DNA of 64,000 nucleotides from Zygnema cylindricum (GCA_037447655.1 JBBHKE010001960.1:75647-139646), one strand, 5' to 3'; counted from the stretch's first letter, positions 46,004 to 56,842 are shown. Numbers and translations: made by a program. The notes: generated by a model not told the origin, from the sequence alone.

Positions 46004-47371
46004 ATGAGACTCACCAGAAACCTCACATACTCCTATGGATTTCGAGGACATAGAAGAAGTGGGACCAAAACCGGCTTCCATGGAAAAGGGGGCGATGAGA
46101 CAGTGAGAAGAAACCCAAGATTTCCATCCATTCTAGCTTCGGAGTTTAAGGGAGGAAGGAGGAGCAGCAAAATTATACAAGAAAAACATATCGCTCATAA
46201 GGTAACTAAGCTATCTCACCCAGATGAGCCTCAGTCTTACTCGGAGGCAGTGAATAGTCCAGAGAAAGAAAGATGGATTAGAGCCAAAAATGATGAGATG
46301 GCTTCTATCATGGAAGCAAATACTTGGGAATTAGCGGATTGTCCTCCAGACAGAAAACCTAATGGGTGTAAATTGTTATTTAAACTAAAACAGAACCCAT
46401 ATAAAACCATTGAGAGATATAAGGCTCGATTGGTAGTAAAGGGGTTCACTCAAAAGGAGGGGGTAGACTATGAGGAGCCCTTTGCTCCAGTTGTTCGGTT
46501 CCCCCCAGTAAAGATTCTCCTCAGTTTGGCAGCAGCTGAAGATATGGAAATCCACTAGATGGACATTAAGGCAACTTTTCTTAATGGTGAGTTAGAGGAA
46601 GAAATTTTCATGAGGCAACCCGAGGGGTTCATGGAAGAAGGAGAAGAGAGCAAAGTCAAGAGGCTCATAAAATCCTTATATGGACTGAAGCAGGCTCCCC
46701 GACAGTGGAATAAGAAACTAGATGAGTTTCTCACCAATCTGGGATATATCCGTATCAACTCTGACCATTCTATCTATAAGTTTGAAAATGAGAATGGTGT
46801 CATTTTTATTGCAATTTATGTGGATGATTGGCTTGTGTTCAGTAAATCTTTGGAGAAAATCTACAAGTTAAAGAAAGATATTAGGGGCAGATTTGATATG
46901 AAGGATTTAGGGGAGGCAAAATATATTTTGGGGATCCAAATGGAGAGAGATAGAGGGAAGAAGATTATTAGACTTACTTAGAAAGAAGCAATAGGAAATA
47001 TGCTTGAAAAATTTCAGATGGAAAATGCTTACATTTGTACCACTCCCATGGACTTGAAAAAAGTAAGTGATGGGAGTGTAGAAGGAGGAGTGATGATCTT
47101 AGACGATCACATGCGTGTAGTGGAGAGAGAGTTTATAAAGTCTATCCCTTATAGACAGGTCGTAGGAAGTTTAATCTATTTTATGAATTGTACCAGGTCA
47201 GACATAGCTGCAGCAGTTGGAGTTCTCAATAGGAGTCTTAATGATCCTAGAAAGAGAGACTCGGAGGCAACCAAGAGAGTCATGAGATATATGGTTGGAA
47301 CTAGAGAATTATGGTTGAGCACACTGATATCACCACCTGGAGTGATGCCAGTTATCGGGATGCACCTATGA
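46004..47371 (+). pseudogene. Copia C reverse transcriptase
   Basis: RVT_2 features in order: WELADCP, KARLVVKGFTQKEGVDY, PVVRF, DIKATFLNGELEEEIFMRQPEGF (quoted in parts), SLYGLKQAPRQW and the catalytic YVDD box in FIAIYVDDWLVF (about 46800-46840). Stops at 46556-46558 and 46978-46980 break the frame, each a TAG where the family has Gln. Confidence 0.85.
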
Positions 47372-47805
47372 GAAGATGCACTTCTGGATATGTTTTGTAT
47401 TTGGGGGAAGGTGCTTGCTGTAAGAGCAGTAAGCAACAAAAGGTGGTTGCTCAGTCTACTATGGAGGCTGAGTATATGGCGTCTTGTTTTGCTGTAAAAG
47501 AACTAATGTGGGTGAAGTCATTGTTGCAAGAACTGGGATATATGAAAGAGGGAGTTCATGAAATCTTTTGCGATAATCAAGCTGTAATCGCAATTGTAGC
47601 CAATCCAAAACACCATTTCAAAGCAAAACATATGGACATAAGATTAAGCTTCGTAAGGGAAAAAGATGAAAATAAAATTTTAAATCTTGTGTATAGACCT
47701 GATGAAAAAATGGTGGCTGACATGATGACCAAACCTGTGCCCTCTTCTAAATTAAAATATTGTCGCGAAAAGTGCGGGTTGAAAGAAAAAATAAAATTAG
47801 ACTAG
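47311..47805 (+). pseudogene. Copia C RNase H
   Basis: TWSDASYRDAP with the first catalytic Asp, SGYVLYLGEGACCKSSKQQ, VAQSTMEAEYMA with the Glu, and FCDNQAVIAIV with the second Asp, then KHMDIRLSFVRE and the tail ending at the stop before the polypurine tract (AAGGGGAG, 47811-47818). One frame change separates it from the RT. This domain itself is uninterrupted. Confidence 0.85.
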
Positions 47806-47818
47806 AAAGTAAGGGGAG

Positions 47819-48855
47819 TGTTGAAATTAATAGATTTCTAAAGTATTTTCTGGGTTTAAATTTGTTAGTATAAAAGAAAAGAAAAGGACGGGCACCTTGC
47901 CTCCACCTCCTCTCTCTAGCCCCTATAATTGTTGTAGTCACTGAAGGATAGAGAGGGTGGTTGATCCTTGGCAGCCTTGGTTCAACAGGCAGTTATTTTT
48001 AGTAGGTTACTAAAAATATCCGTGACGGACAAGGGATTTGATCCCGGTACCTTCGGTTCGTCAAGTTGGCCGATAACGGTCAGCTTTATCCTATTAGACT
48101 ATTACCAATGCTAAATGCTATAGTATGTGATAGATATATATATATTTAGGGAGGAACAAATCCATTTAACTAAAACTGTATACGGCATGCATAGATACAC
48201 TTTTATGAAAGTAGGAAGTACGATTCTATTTCAAAACGGATATCACGCATTTTGTTTCGATAGTGAAACAAATATCGCGCAAGTATTTATAACGGCTAAG
48301 ATTGCGTCTCGCTGAAAATCCAACGGTGCACATCATCGCCAAAATCCCGGAATTGTCACTTTGACGTTTTGTGACGTGGCGTGACTTAGAGCCACGTGGA
48401 GAGATGACATTCGATCATGGGAATTCCGAGGAATGTACGGACGAGTGAAATTTAAACACGCGTCCGCTTAATAGCCTTGACGTTCATAGGCCGTACAAAA
48501 GGTACACCGACAGTAGTACTTTTTGGTACGGTACAGTAATCTGATGGGAACGTACTTTAGAAGATAGAAGTTATTAGAGGGAATCAAGACTTCGAAAATT
48601 TTGGTAAGTAGTCACCTCTCCCTTTGAGAGTTTGTACAAATTGGCATTTTTACTGCCTCATAACTTATCGGCTGGTTGGCGGTTTTCAGTGATTCTTTTT
48701 GCTACGGACTGAAGAGAGTCCAAGTTGAATAGGGATGCAATCAAATTGTCATTTTGTTTTCCTGGACAGCAGTGGTTGTGGCTTGAAGTGGGTTAGTTAA
48801 ATACTATCTAGAGGCTTCCTGTATTCTGTGGTCCAATGGAGGACACAAAATTGCA
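47819..48855 (+). repeat. 3' LTR of copia C
   Basis: About 1,037 bp, starts TGTTGAAATTAATAG after the polypurine tract and ends AAAATTGCA. It pairs with the LTR at 41171-42215. The antisense B-box-like segment (GGGATTTGATCCC, 48033-48045) is better preserved here than in the 5' copy. Confidence 0.9.
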
Positions 48856-49880
48856 AATTCATCACAAGGTTTTTATTTGTTGTTCAGAGTTGCTTCTCAA
48901 TTAGCTCGGGGTCTACTGCCACCAACTATAGTCCCACTTCTCGCAGCGGCACGTCTTGCGGCTGTCTCAAAGCCTGCTGGTGGTGTTTTACCAATTGCTG
49001 TAGGGGAAGTGTTATATCGTCTCGTGTCAAGATCAATGTGTTTACAACTTCAAGGTGCTTTCCAAGATCATTTTTCTCCACATCAATTTGGTGTCGCAAC
49101 ACGAGAGGGTTGTGAGGTTGTAGTCCACGGTTTACGAGCGATTCTTGACTTGCATCCGGATTGGGTCGTTCTACAAGTCGACATTGCCAACGCCTTTAAC
49201 ACGGTTGATTGCAACACGATTTTCCGTGAGCTTCGACACGCACTGTCTCCTATTAACCAAATTTTCCATTTTGTCCTTGCCTTTTACTCCAAACCCAACC
49301 CTTTAGTTTATCCCATCGGAGGACCATTGGGGGACGTTAGCACTTTGAAATCAGAAACGGGTTCTCTTCAAGGTGACCCTCTAGGAGCCCCTTTGTTTGC
49401 CCTCGCTCACGTGCATGCTCTTAGAGCATAGGCTGTGGCTTTTCCAAATTGTTTATTCCCTTTAATGTTGACGACACTCACATAGTCAGCCCGGCTTGCC
49501 AAGTTGTTCCTTCCTTTCACCATTTTGTAGAGCAAATTTCTAAAATTCACCTTTCTGTCAAATTCACCAAATGTGTCGCTTTGAGCCCGGCTGGTCTTCC
49601 ACCCGAATTCCTTGTCCCTTCAGGATTGTGTATTTCAACTTCTCAAGATGGTATAAGGGCTTTAGGTTCTCTTGTTGGAGCCCCTGATTTTGTTAATCAA
49701 TTTGTTAAAGACGCTTTGCTAGATGACCTTTCTCATTGTGAAAACCTTCCCAAACTTCTGGATTCACAAGTCGCTTTTGCTATCTTAACACGTTGTATTG
49801 CCCAACGCCCTTTGTTCTTGGCCGGCACTTTACCCCTAAACTCTTCTTTCCTTTCTTCCCTTTCCGAATTTGATGATTGA
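48856..49880 (+). pseudogene. Reverse transcriptase of the non-LTR element
   Basis: Frame 48877-49431 carries RT motifs: PIAVGEVLYR, the first catalytic Asp in VDIANAFNTV, and GSLQGDPLGAPLFAL. A stop and frame change at about 49430-49448 are followed by the catalytic FNVDDTHIV box (about 49459-49485) and thumb sequence to the stop at 49878-49880. All three catalytic aspartates are therefore preserved although the frame is broken. Confidence 0.75.
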
Positions 49881-50439
49881 CTCTTCGGCATTCTACATAA
49901 ACTAGTCAGCCACGGTATCTTTGATCGACCAGATAGCCTCCTCGCTCGTAGACAAGCTTCTTTACTAGTCTCTTGCGGGGGTCTCGGTTCCTACAACCAC
50001 CTTGGCACCATCCGCTTACCTAGGGAGTTAGGCTTTGGTGGCATCAATTCTTACTTCACATTATTTGGTGGAAGACACTCCTATTCTAGCTCATGCGGTC
50101 TCTCACGTTGACGAGGGTTTTCTCTCATTCCAACAAGCATTATTGAACTCTCGAGCGCTTTTACCAGTTGAGGCCCAAGCTAGAGTTCCCGCGTTCCCTT
50201 CCCTCGTCACCGGAATTCACTCACGCGTGCAACAAACACATCGCTGATAAGGTAACCGCCGCTGAATTCAATGATCTACTTCAGGCGCTCCTTACGGCTG
50301 AAGAGCAGAGTCGACTTCGATTGTGCTCGAGGCTTAGGGCTAGAGCTTGGCTTATTCTTACACCAATTTCCACTTCGCTCTGTTTATCTTCTCCTTTATT
50401 TTTTGCTGCGCATCACTTACGACTTGCTTGCCGCACCTT

Positions 50440-51062
50440 TCCATTTTAGGCAAGCCCCGTTGCATTTGTGGTCAATCTATAGACGAGCAAGGGGTACATT
50501 TGCTACGTTGCTCACACGGTGGGGAGCGAACAACAGCACACGACATGCTACGGGATGCTATCGTTGCCATGGGTTCTAAAGCAGGTTACACAGTCAAGCA
50601 CGAGGTGTCGCACATATTACCACCATGTTCTTAATCTCGTTCTCAATCTAGGGGTACACGAGGTCTTTGTGTGGATCTAATTTTTCTACATAGCGCGGCG
50701 AGAACACTGGGGGACGTAGTCCTCACAGACTCTACAGGATCCCATTTTTCCTTGCGCGCGACATTACATATTGGTGTTGCAACTCGGGATGCAGCGGCTT
50801 CGAAAGAACGTGACTACGCGCACCGAGACCTAGCTGTTAGTTTCACACCATTTTATTTGGAGATATTTGGGACCTTAGACTTGTCTTTCGACAACTTTTT
50901 GCGCGATTGTGTTTGACGATCTTTTGAAGTCAGAGGGTCTAGTAGCCCTTCTCCAAATCTCATGTCAGCCTTCTACCGCCAACGCAATTCTGTCGCCTTT
51001 CAATGTTCCCAAGCTTTCGCCATTATCCGACAGATCACGGTGGTGACTGACGGGCGAGGACT
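50440..51062 (+). pseudogene. Zinc motif and restriction-like endonuclease of the non-LTR element
   Basis: CICGQSIDEQGVHLLRC followed by a downstream HD pair is the CCHC-type motif that precedes the RLE. Then come GLCVDLIF, DVVLTDS and a Lys/Tyr pair in KERDYAHRD, consistent with a PD-(D/E)xK nuclease core, and FTPFYLEIFGTL. A stop at 50632-50634 interrupts the domain. Sequence from 49881 to 50440 is RT thumb/linker in shifting frames. Confidence 0.6.
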
Positions 51063-51245
51063 CCGAGACTTACCGCCGCGCCACCCGGCGCATATAGACG
51101 ATATCTAGAGTTTTGATCTTTAGTTGGGCGTAGTTTGAGGCTTTAGCGGCTAGGTTGGTTTGTAGTGTTTCAATAGTTTGGTTTTGTTGTATTTGCTTTC
51201 TTTCTTTCCTTTTAGGCTTTTCATGCATTTTTGTTGTGTCTTTAG

Positions 51246-52139
51246 TAGTGTTCTGTGTCGGTAAGGATTTACCAAAAACCGATATGTACATTTTTTCGGG
51301 TTCCCGATAATCGATATATTGGTATGATATATCGACATCGGTCTTATCGCGGATAAGTAGCCGATAATATCGGGTACTTATCGGCGATAATGTCGATAAT
51401 GATAACTATTGGCGATAACTGTACGGACCGTACAGATAAATGTACGGCATGTGCACTCAATTGTACGTGTTATTCCCCCGAACGTGTACAGGCACAGAAA
51501 GTACAGTAGCCGCCATGAGATCTGTACGGTTTTGATAAGGATCCAATAAAAATGATGTACCTTTCACATCCCATGCCATGGCTTTGTCCCTTTATTCCTT
51601 GAGATCCCTTTGGGACTTGCCACGTGTCAATCTGTCGGCTTTTTTGACATAAGCTGCCAAAATAGTCATTCCGGATGTCTGCGCTCACTCTGGGCCGTTT
51701 TCTCGTTTTTTCTCATTCCAAGTCGTACGTTCGATTCTGGCGGCGCGCAAAATGTTATTTTGTGTCCGTTGTACTTTGTGTCCGCCGTCCTTTTCCCGTT
51801 CCATGTTCACCAGTTTGCCAGTAAAATTATGTACGTTGCCGTAAAATTTTTGTTTAGTTAACCGGCAAACGTTTATGTGTTGCGATGTCTGTAATAAATT
51901 GCAGTTAAACGGAGACGGAACATATTTTTATACGTGGCATGCCACGCTATATAAAGTCAATAATATTATACAGTTTGTTATAAAGTACTATTGTAAGCAG
52001 ACTATATTTTTGTTTTGTTATCGCTGATATGGAATTTGTTTGTCTCAGACCGATATATCGGAAGCTCTGACCGTTCGATAACCAATAACTATCGGTATCG
52101 CTGTTATCGCGATAAGTTTTTTACCGATACACAACACTA
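51246..52139. mobile_element. hAT-type non-autonomous element, TATCGG-rich
   Basis: Terminal inverted repeats TAGTGTTCTGTGTCGGTAA (left) and TTACCGATACACAACACTA (right). The 8-bp duplication is GTCTTTAG (51238-51245) and, after skipping the MITE inserted at its last TA, GTTTTTAG (52358-52365), one mismatch. Interior ends are rich in TATCGGCGATAA words. No transposase frame. 8-bp duplications are diagnostic of the hAT superfamily. Confidence 0.75.
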
Positions 52140-52355
52140 CACCGTCGATAGTATTTAGCGTGTATGTTTTTTTCGCCACTGAAAACATCTTTTCTCCGTA
52201 CACATTTGTTTGATTTTCAATTTGAGACCGGCAATCGATAGCTGAGAATCTTACCTTTCAATCGCAACCGTCAGATCCACAATGAGACATGTATGTACGG
52301 AGAAAAGATGTTTTAAGAGACAAAAAAACATACACGCTAAATACGATCTACGGTG
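52140..52355. mobile_element. 216-bp MITE, TA target duplication
   Basis: Ends CACCGTCGATAGTATTTAG and its inverted copy CTAAATACGATCTACGGTG, flanked by TA (52138-52139, 52356-52357). Inner arms pair further (AAACATCTTTTCTCCGTAC with GTACGGAGAAAAGATGTTTT, in part), so nearly the whole element is a hairpin. It is Stowaway-like by its TA duplication. Confidence 0.85.
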
Positions 52356-52494
52356 TAGTTTTTAGTCCTTTAGGATTTTGGTCCTTAACCTTTGTTGGTC
52401 ATCAATACTTTTTAGTGACAATCTTGTTTTGTACTTTGATGGTATTCATCACGTTATTGGAAATTAAATCTTTTACTTTAGTAAAAAACTAAAA

Positions 52495-52720
52495 AATAGA
52501 TGTCACAATCGTTGTTGTATTTGTGGGCGTCACCAATTGCTGGAACGTTTCGTAGTCGTCTGCAAGCGTCACAGGTTGTACCTACGTCTACAATTGTCAC
52601 ATTTCAAAGTTCCGATTTCAGTTTCGCACATTGGAATGCTCGTCAAAGTAGTACGGAGAATCTTCACTAAAATCCAAATTACTTATTCAAAGTGTCGATT
52701 TCATGGGACACCCCATACGT
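52495..52720. mobile_element. Fragment of the foldback element (inner arm)
   Basis: Matches 28055-28265 in the same orientation (GTCTGCAAGCGTCACAGG, GTACCTACGTCTACAA, AAGTTCCGATTTCA). Only the inner part of one arm is present. Confidence 0.75.
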
Positions 52721-52800
52721 CTCGTCCATATCGAAATGAATCGATACTTGAAAAGGGGCTGACAACGACAATTTTGAGTGCCGATTGTGCACATGTACAG

Positions 52801-53544
52801 CAGAGGTCGCAAAAGTCAAAATTTTTCATACCCGAAACCGACCGTTTTTTTTTTTCAAAATCTGAGTAACCGACGCCCGACCGAGTTTTGTCACGCTCCA
52901 AAATTGTTAACCGTTAACCGACCGTCGTTTACGAAAAAAAAAATTAACCCAATCTTGATTTTTCGCGACTAACCGTGCCCGCCCGTAACCGAAAAAGTAC
53001 AAAATTAATCAATGTACGACGGAATATGCCATTAATTACGATTTGTCGCGTTCCCTAAGATTTGCGAAATGAATAGTGTTACTACCGTGTCAGATTTGCG
53101 ACGCTTTGTCGCGTTGCCTAAGATTTGCGAAATTAATATTGTACTAATGTGTCAGATTTGCGACGCTTTGTCGCGTTCCCTAAGATTTTCGAAATGAATA
53201 GTGTACTACCGTGTCAGATTTGCGACGCTTTGTCGCCTTCCCTTTGATTTGCGAAATAAATAGCTTACTACAGTACCGTGTCAGATTTGCGACGCTAATC
53301 ATAATGTCACGTACTTCCACGATGCCAAAGAGTACAAAGTACAAGAATGTTGGATTATAGGGACAGTACAAAATTTTCATTTTTTGGTTGACCGACCGTA
53401 ACCGACCGTTTTTTTTTTCTTGGGTGAATCAACCGACTGTAACCGCCCGACCCCCAAAATTTGGCAACCGAATCCGTTCCGGATCCGGTGCGGGCGGTTG
53501 GTTAACGGTCGGTCACGGTTTCGGTTGACCGTTTGCAACCTCTG
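52801..53544. mobile_element. 744-bp hAT MITE with perfect 8-bp duplication
   Basis: Starts CAGAGGTCGCAAA and ends TTTGCAACCTCTG, bracketed by a perfect ATGTACAG duplication (52793-52800, 53545-53552). Subterminal regions are full of ACCGACCG/CGGTCGGT words in opposite orientation at the two ends, as expected for transposase binding sites. A four-unit tandem repeat lies inside. A truncated relative is at 35648-35942. Confidence 0.9.
53040..53297. repeat. Four ~60-bp tandem units inside the hAT MITE
   Basis: Units contain TTTGTCGCGTTCCCTAAGA, TTTGCGAAAT and CCGTGTCAGATTTGCGACG. The last, CGTGTCAGATTTGCGACG, is also in the truncated copy at about 35903-35922 in reverse, but that copy is cut before showing whether it has the array. 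Confidence 0.85.
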
Positions 53545-53554
53545 ATGTACAGTA

Positions 53555-54147
53555 CACCGCCAATCGCTATTAGCGTTGTGTACGCTAATTTCGTCCCGCT
53601 TTTTTTTTTTTTTTCTCCTTTAGCGTAGTTCATTTTTTTTTTTTTTTTCTCCTTTAGCGTAGTTCATTCTTTTTTTTTCTTTACTCTAATCAGGGTTAAT
53701 TTTCATGTACCGTACAAAACGGAATTACGTAATCGTTTAATTAGTGTGGTGTACGGATAGTGCCATACCGTACAAAATTGTATATTTTTAAGTGAAAAAG
53801 TATAGTTAATGAGTTTTAGTAACCGCGGACGCATGAGAATGTACGCTCTAAAAAGGGGATGTGATCGGGTTGTCAAATATCATGTTTGCACATATTCGTC
53901 CAGCAAGCACGTTTCGACTTTGTGAACGTACGATTTGTGTACGATTTGTTAGATTTTGTACGAATACCTTCATTAGTGTAAGCAGGTTTGCGACCGACAT
54001 TTATTTTTCTCGAAGACCCAAATTAGAATTATAAAACAATTAGAATGTATGTTTTTTTCCAAAATTTACAAATTCTTAAATAGCGTACACCACTGTAGTT
54101 TTTGTTATACTCTAATCAAACTTCTACGCTAATAGCGATTGGCGGTG
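53555..54147. mobile_element. 593-bp MITE, TA target duplication
   Basis: Inverted ends CACCGCCAATCGCTATTAGCG and its complement, flanked by TA (53553-53554, 54148-54149). It lies directly against the target duplication of the preceding hAT MITE. No protein coding capacity is recognised. The termini are close to those of the elements at 52140 and 61960. Confidence 0.85.
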
Positions 54148-54149
54148 TA

Positions 54150-55011
54150 GCATGTGGACACTCGGCACGTAAAAATGCCTTTTTCTTTGCGTCCATTTTG
54201 ATTCGCAAAATCTTGTGAATCTTTGACAAACGATCTGTACATTTGTTAACACGACAAATTGTTGAAGATTCGTACAGCCTATTTTTGTTTTAGTTGTCGT
54301 GTATAGAATAGCTTTCTCGAGATTGAAACCAGTAGGGCCCACTTCTTCTTTCCTTTTTAGGGATATGGAGTTAGTTTTTACTGTTGGTAGTTCTCTATTA
54401 GTTTTTTTAGTCCCAGTTTCAAATTTGTAATTTTGCTTAGCGTTCGTTATGCTTGACGCCCGCAAGGATTTTCATCTCTAACCATTAATGATCGCAGATA
54501 GTTTAACTACCGCGTTTTTGGAAATGAAATCTAGTCGGTTCGGACCAAACCGGGGCCGAGTTCCACGGCACGGTAATTGTTCGAAATGCTCTCCAGAAAT
54601 AGAGTGGGTGAATTATGCCTTGTCTAAACACGTGTGAGTATTAGGTGGCGGAGAAAATGACCTAGGGACTGGGAACTGCTCTCCCGCCGCGAGAATTATT
54701 AATTCAGAAACCGATCGCGGACATGTGTGAACGGCCGCAACACGTGGCCACGACAGGCGATCTCAACCGTAGGTGTGGGCGCAGATCTGGGAGAACGGAC
54801 TCGCGGCTCCAACCAGCTTTCATCACACTCACATAGACATATACTGCTCACTCCTGACTTTCCTCCTTGCACCACTGAAAGGTTGAGTTGCTAGTCGCTT
54901 GCTTGCCCTCAGTAACTCTCCGGTTGTTTTGCGGGAGCATCACTGAGTCTTTTACTCTTCGTGAATCTCTTTCAGAGTTTTTCCCTGTAAAGTCTATCGG
55001 AAGTCTCAGAG
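54150..55011 (+). other. Upstream region of DTC
   Basis: Should contain the promoter and 5' UTR. A G-box (CACGTG) is at 54741-54746 within AACACGTGGCCACG. No TATA box was assigned with confidence. A minus-strand frame at 54124-54465 has no family resemblance and overlaps the MITE end, so it is not called. Confidence 0.4.
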
Positions 55012-56842
55012 ATGGCGAGCACGAAGAAAGATCCTCCTGCTGCTTGGCTTGCAGCTAAGCCATTCTTGAATGGAGGTTTAGCAGGAATGGGAGCGACATG
55101 TGTCGTTCAGCCGATTGACATGGTCAAGGTAAGGATCAGGATTCCGATCTTGTTCATGTCTTGGTTGTTGCCTGCTGCTGTGATCTGTCGGTGCTGACAA
55201 GAGAAAATGGTTGTCCCAATCTTGTTTGTCAGGTTCGGATCCAGATCAGTGGAGGAGGACCGGTCGGAGTTGCAAGTAAGATGATTGCGGAAGAAGGCTT
55301 CGCATCCATGTACAAGGTGAACATCAGATCGGCAGTCACGTCATACGTTTCCATGCTTGTTTGACTAACTCACCCCGAATGGTTTGTCTGTCTGGCGTAG
55401 AGCTCCTTGTGCTTCAGAGTAGTGCATTTACTGATCTGTGTGATACGTTTTGCCGCTGCGATTGCAGGGTTTGTCTGCAGGTCTCCTTCGCCAGGCCACG
55501 TACACAACTGCACGTCTCGGTAGTTTTAAGTGAGTGTGGTAGATGCTCTATGCAAATATCAGATCCGTGCTCTTGCCGCTGTTCTCGTTTACTGACTTCT
55601 CTTTTCAATGATCATGTCAAGCTTAGAACTACTGAGCAGAATGTAAAAATGCTTGGTTGTCTCTTTTGATTTGTGTATGCTGATCTCCTCTCTATTTGTC
55701 CTTTACCGCAGGTGGTTGTCTGCTAAAGCTCTTGAGTCCAATGAGGGAAAGCCTCTTCCTTTATATCAGAAAGCACTCTGTGGACTTACTGCCGGAGCTA
55801 TTGGAGCAACCGTTGGAAGCCCTGCAGATTTGGCGCTGATCCGCATGCAAGCTGACTCCATGCTCCCTGTTGCACAGCGTCGTAATTATTCAAATGCTTT
55901 CGGGGCTCTTTACCGAATTTCTTCTGACGAGGGCGTACTTGCCCTCTGGAAAGGAGCTGGTCCAACTGTTGTGCGTGCAATGGCCCTAAACATGGGAATG
56001 CTTGCCTCCTACGATCAGTCTGTGGAGTTTTTCAAGGACTCCATGGGTTTTACCGAAATCCCCACTGTAATTGGTGAGCTTTTTGAAAACATTATTCATG
56101 ACTTTTTGAAGTTTCTCTTTTTTTTGCTCGGAACTGCTCATAGATAGTAACTTCTTTGGTATTTTTTCTGCAGGCGCCAGTGCTGTGTCAGGTTTCTTTG
56201 CGGCAGCTTGCAGTTTGCCCTTTGACTATGTGAAGACACAAATTCAAAAGATGCAACCGGACAGTAATGGAAAACTTCCATATACTGGTTCACTTGATTG
56301 CGCAATGAAAACTTTTGCTGCCGGCGGCCCCTTAAAGTTCTACACCGGTTTTGGAACCTATTGCATCCGTATTGCTCCTCATGTGATGGTGAGTTCAGAG
56401 CTTGAACCTAATGAATATTAAACAGTTATGAATGTTAAATTGTTTTTAATGCTGAACATCATAGTAGCAGTTTTCATCACCATCACTTGATGTCTTTTTA
56501 ACTGGTTGTGGAGGGTTTTGGACTAAAATGGTTGCTGTCCTGCTCTCCAGAGGGGTTACATTGTAAAGACCGTCAACCAGTCTGCTAGTTTGATGCAGGA
56601 TACCACGTCCAATCTTGAGGCCAAATTTTTCTGGATCTTTTTGCTTCCCTGATTGCATAAATTTATCTCTTGAATATGTCGATGAATGATGATGTTTCTT
56701 ATCAAATTGTGCATGTAGGATATAGAGGGTGGTGCATGTCTTTGTGGTCTGACATCTTGCTTCTGTTTTGGTGACACTCTTCCAGTTGACGTGGATCCTT
56801 CTCAATCAGATTCAGAAGACCGAAAAACTCATGGGACTCTAA
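55012..56842 (+). CDS. DTC: Mitochondrial dicarboxylate/tricarboxylate carrier, complete, 6 exons
   Basis: Exchanges 2-oxoglutarate, malate, oxaloacetate and citrate across the inner mitochondrial membrane. Exons 55012-55128, 55233-55316, 55468-55529, 55712-56073, 56174-56388, 56786-56842, all GT-AG, give 897 nt, 298 residues plus stop, the length of the Arabidopsis protein. The three mitochondrial-carrier signatures are seen: PIDMVK (34-39), the atypical PADLALIR (125-132) and PFDYVK (224-229), each followed by the downstream G-rich block (FASMYKGLSAGLLRQ, ALWKGAGPTVVRA, LKFYTGFGTY). The start MASTKKDPPAAWLAAKPF is the typical plant DTC N-terminus, without a cleavable presequence. The last exon encodes only 18 residues (VTWILLNQIQKTEKLMGL). 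The call is firm; the paralogue could be 2-oxoglutarate/malate-type, but the overall sequence fits DTC. Confidence 0.96.

Larger units (their letters stand above)
41171..48855 (+). mobile_element. Copia C: full-length, decayed Ty1/copia element
   Basis: Two LTRs (41171-42215, 47819-48855), adjacent PBS, gag, protease, integrase, reverse transcriptase, RNase H and polypurine tract in the Ty1/copia order. It interrupts the non-LTR retrotransposon; the flanking 5-bp duplication is imperfect (AATCA left, AATTC right). It was itself hit twice: by TRIM-2 in gag (42796-43308) and by a solo LTR in integrase (44374-45112). LTR copies differ roughly once per 10-15 bases by eye, so it is old. Confidence 0.9.
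39973..51062 (+). mobile_element. RLE-type (Utopia/NeSL-like) non-LTR retrotransposon, split by copia C
   Basis: N-terminal zinc finger and linker (39973-41170), then after the copia insertion the reverse transcriptase, a cysteine-histidine motif and a restriction-like endonuclease (48856-51062). The frame before the insertion (ending about SEN) and after it (SSQGF) would join directly. The catalytic motifs VDIANAF, GDPLGAPLFAL and VDD are all visible. The C-terminal zinc motif plus RLE, with no AP endonuclease, points to the RLE-bearing early-branching clades. Decayed by frameshifts and stops. Confidence 0.7.

Noticed and set aside
53040-53297. CRISPR-like direct repeats
   Set aside because: The units are contiguous ~60-bp tandem repeats inside a hAT MITE in a plant genome, with no unique spacers.
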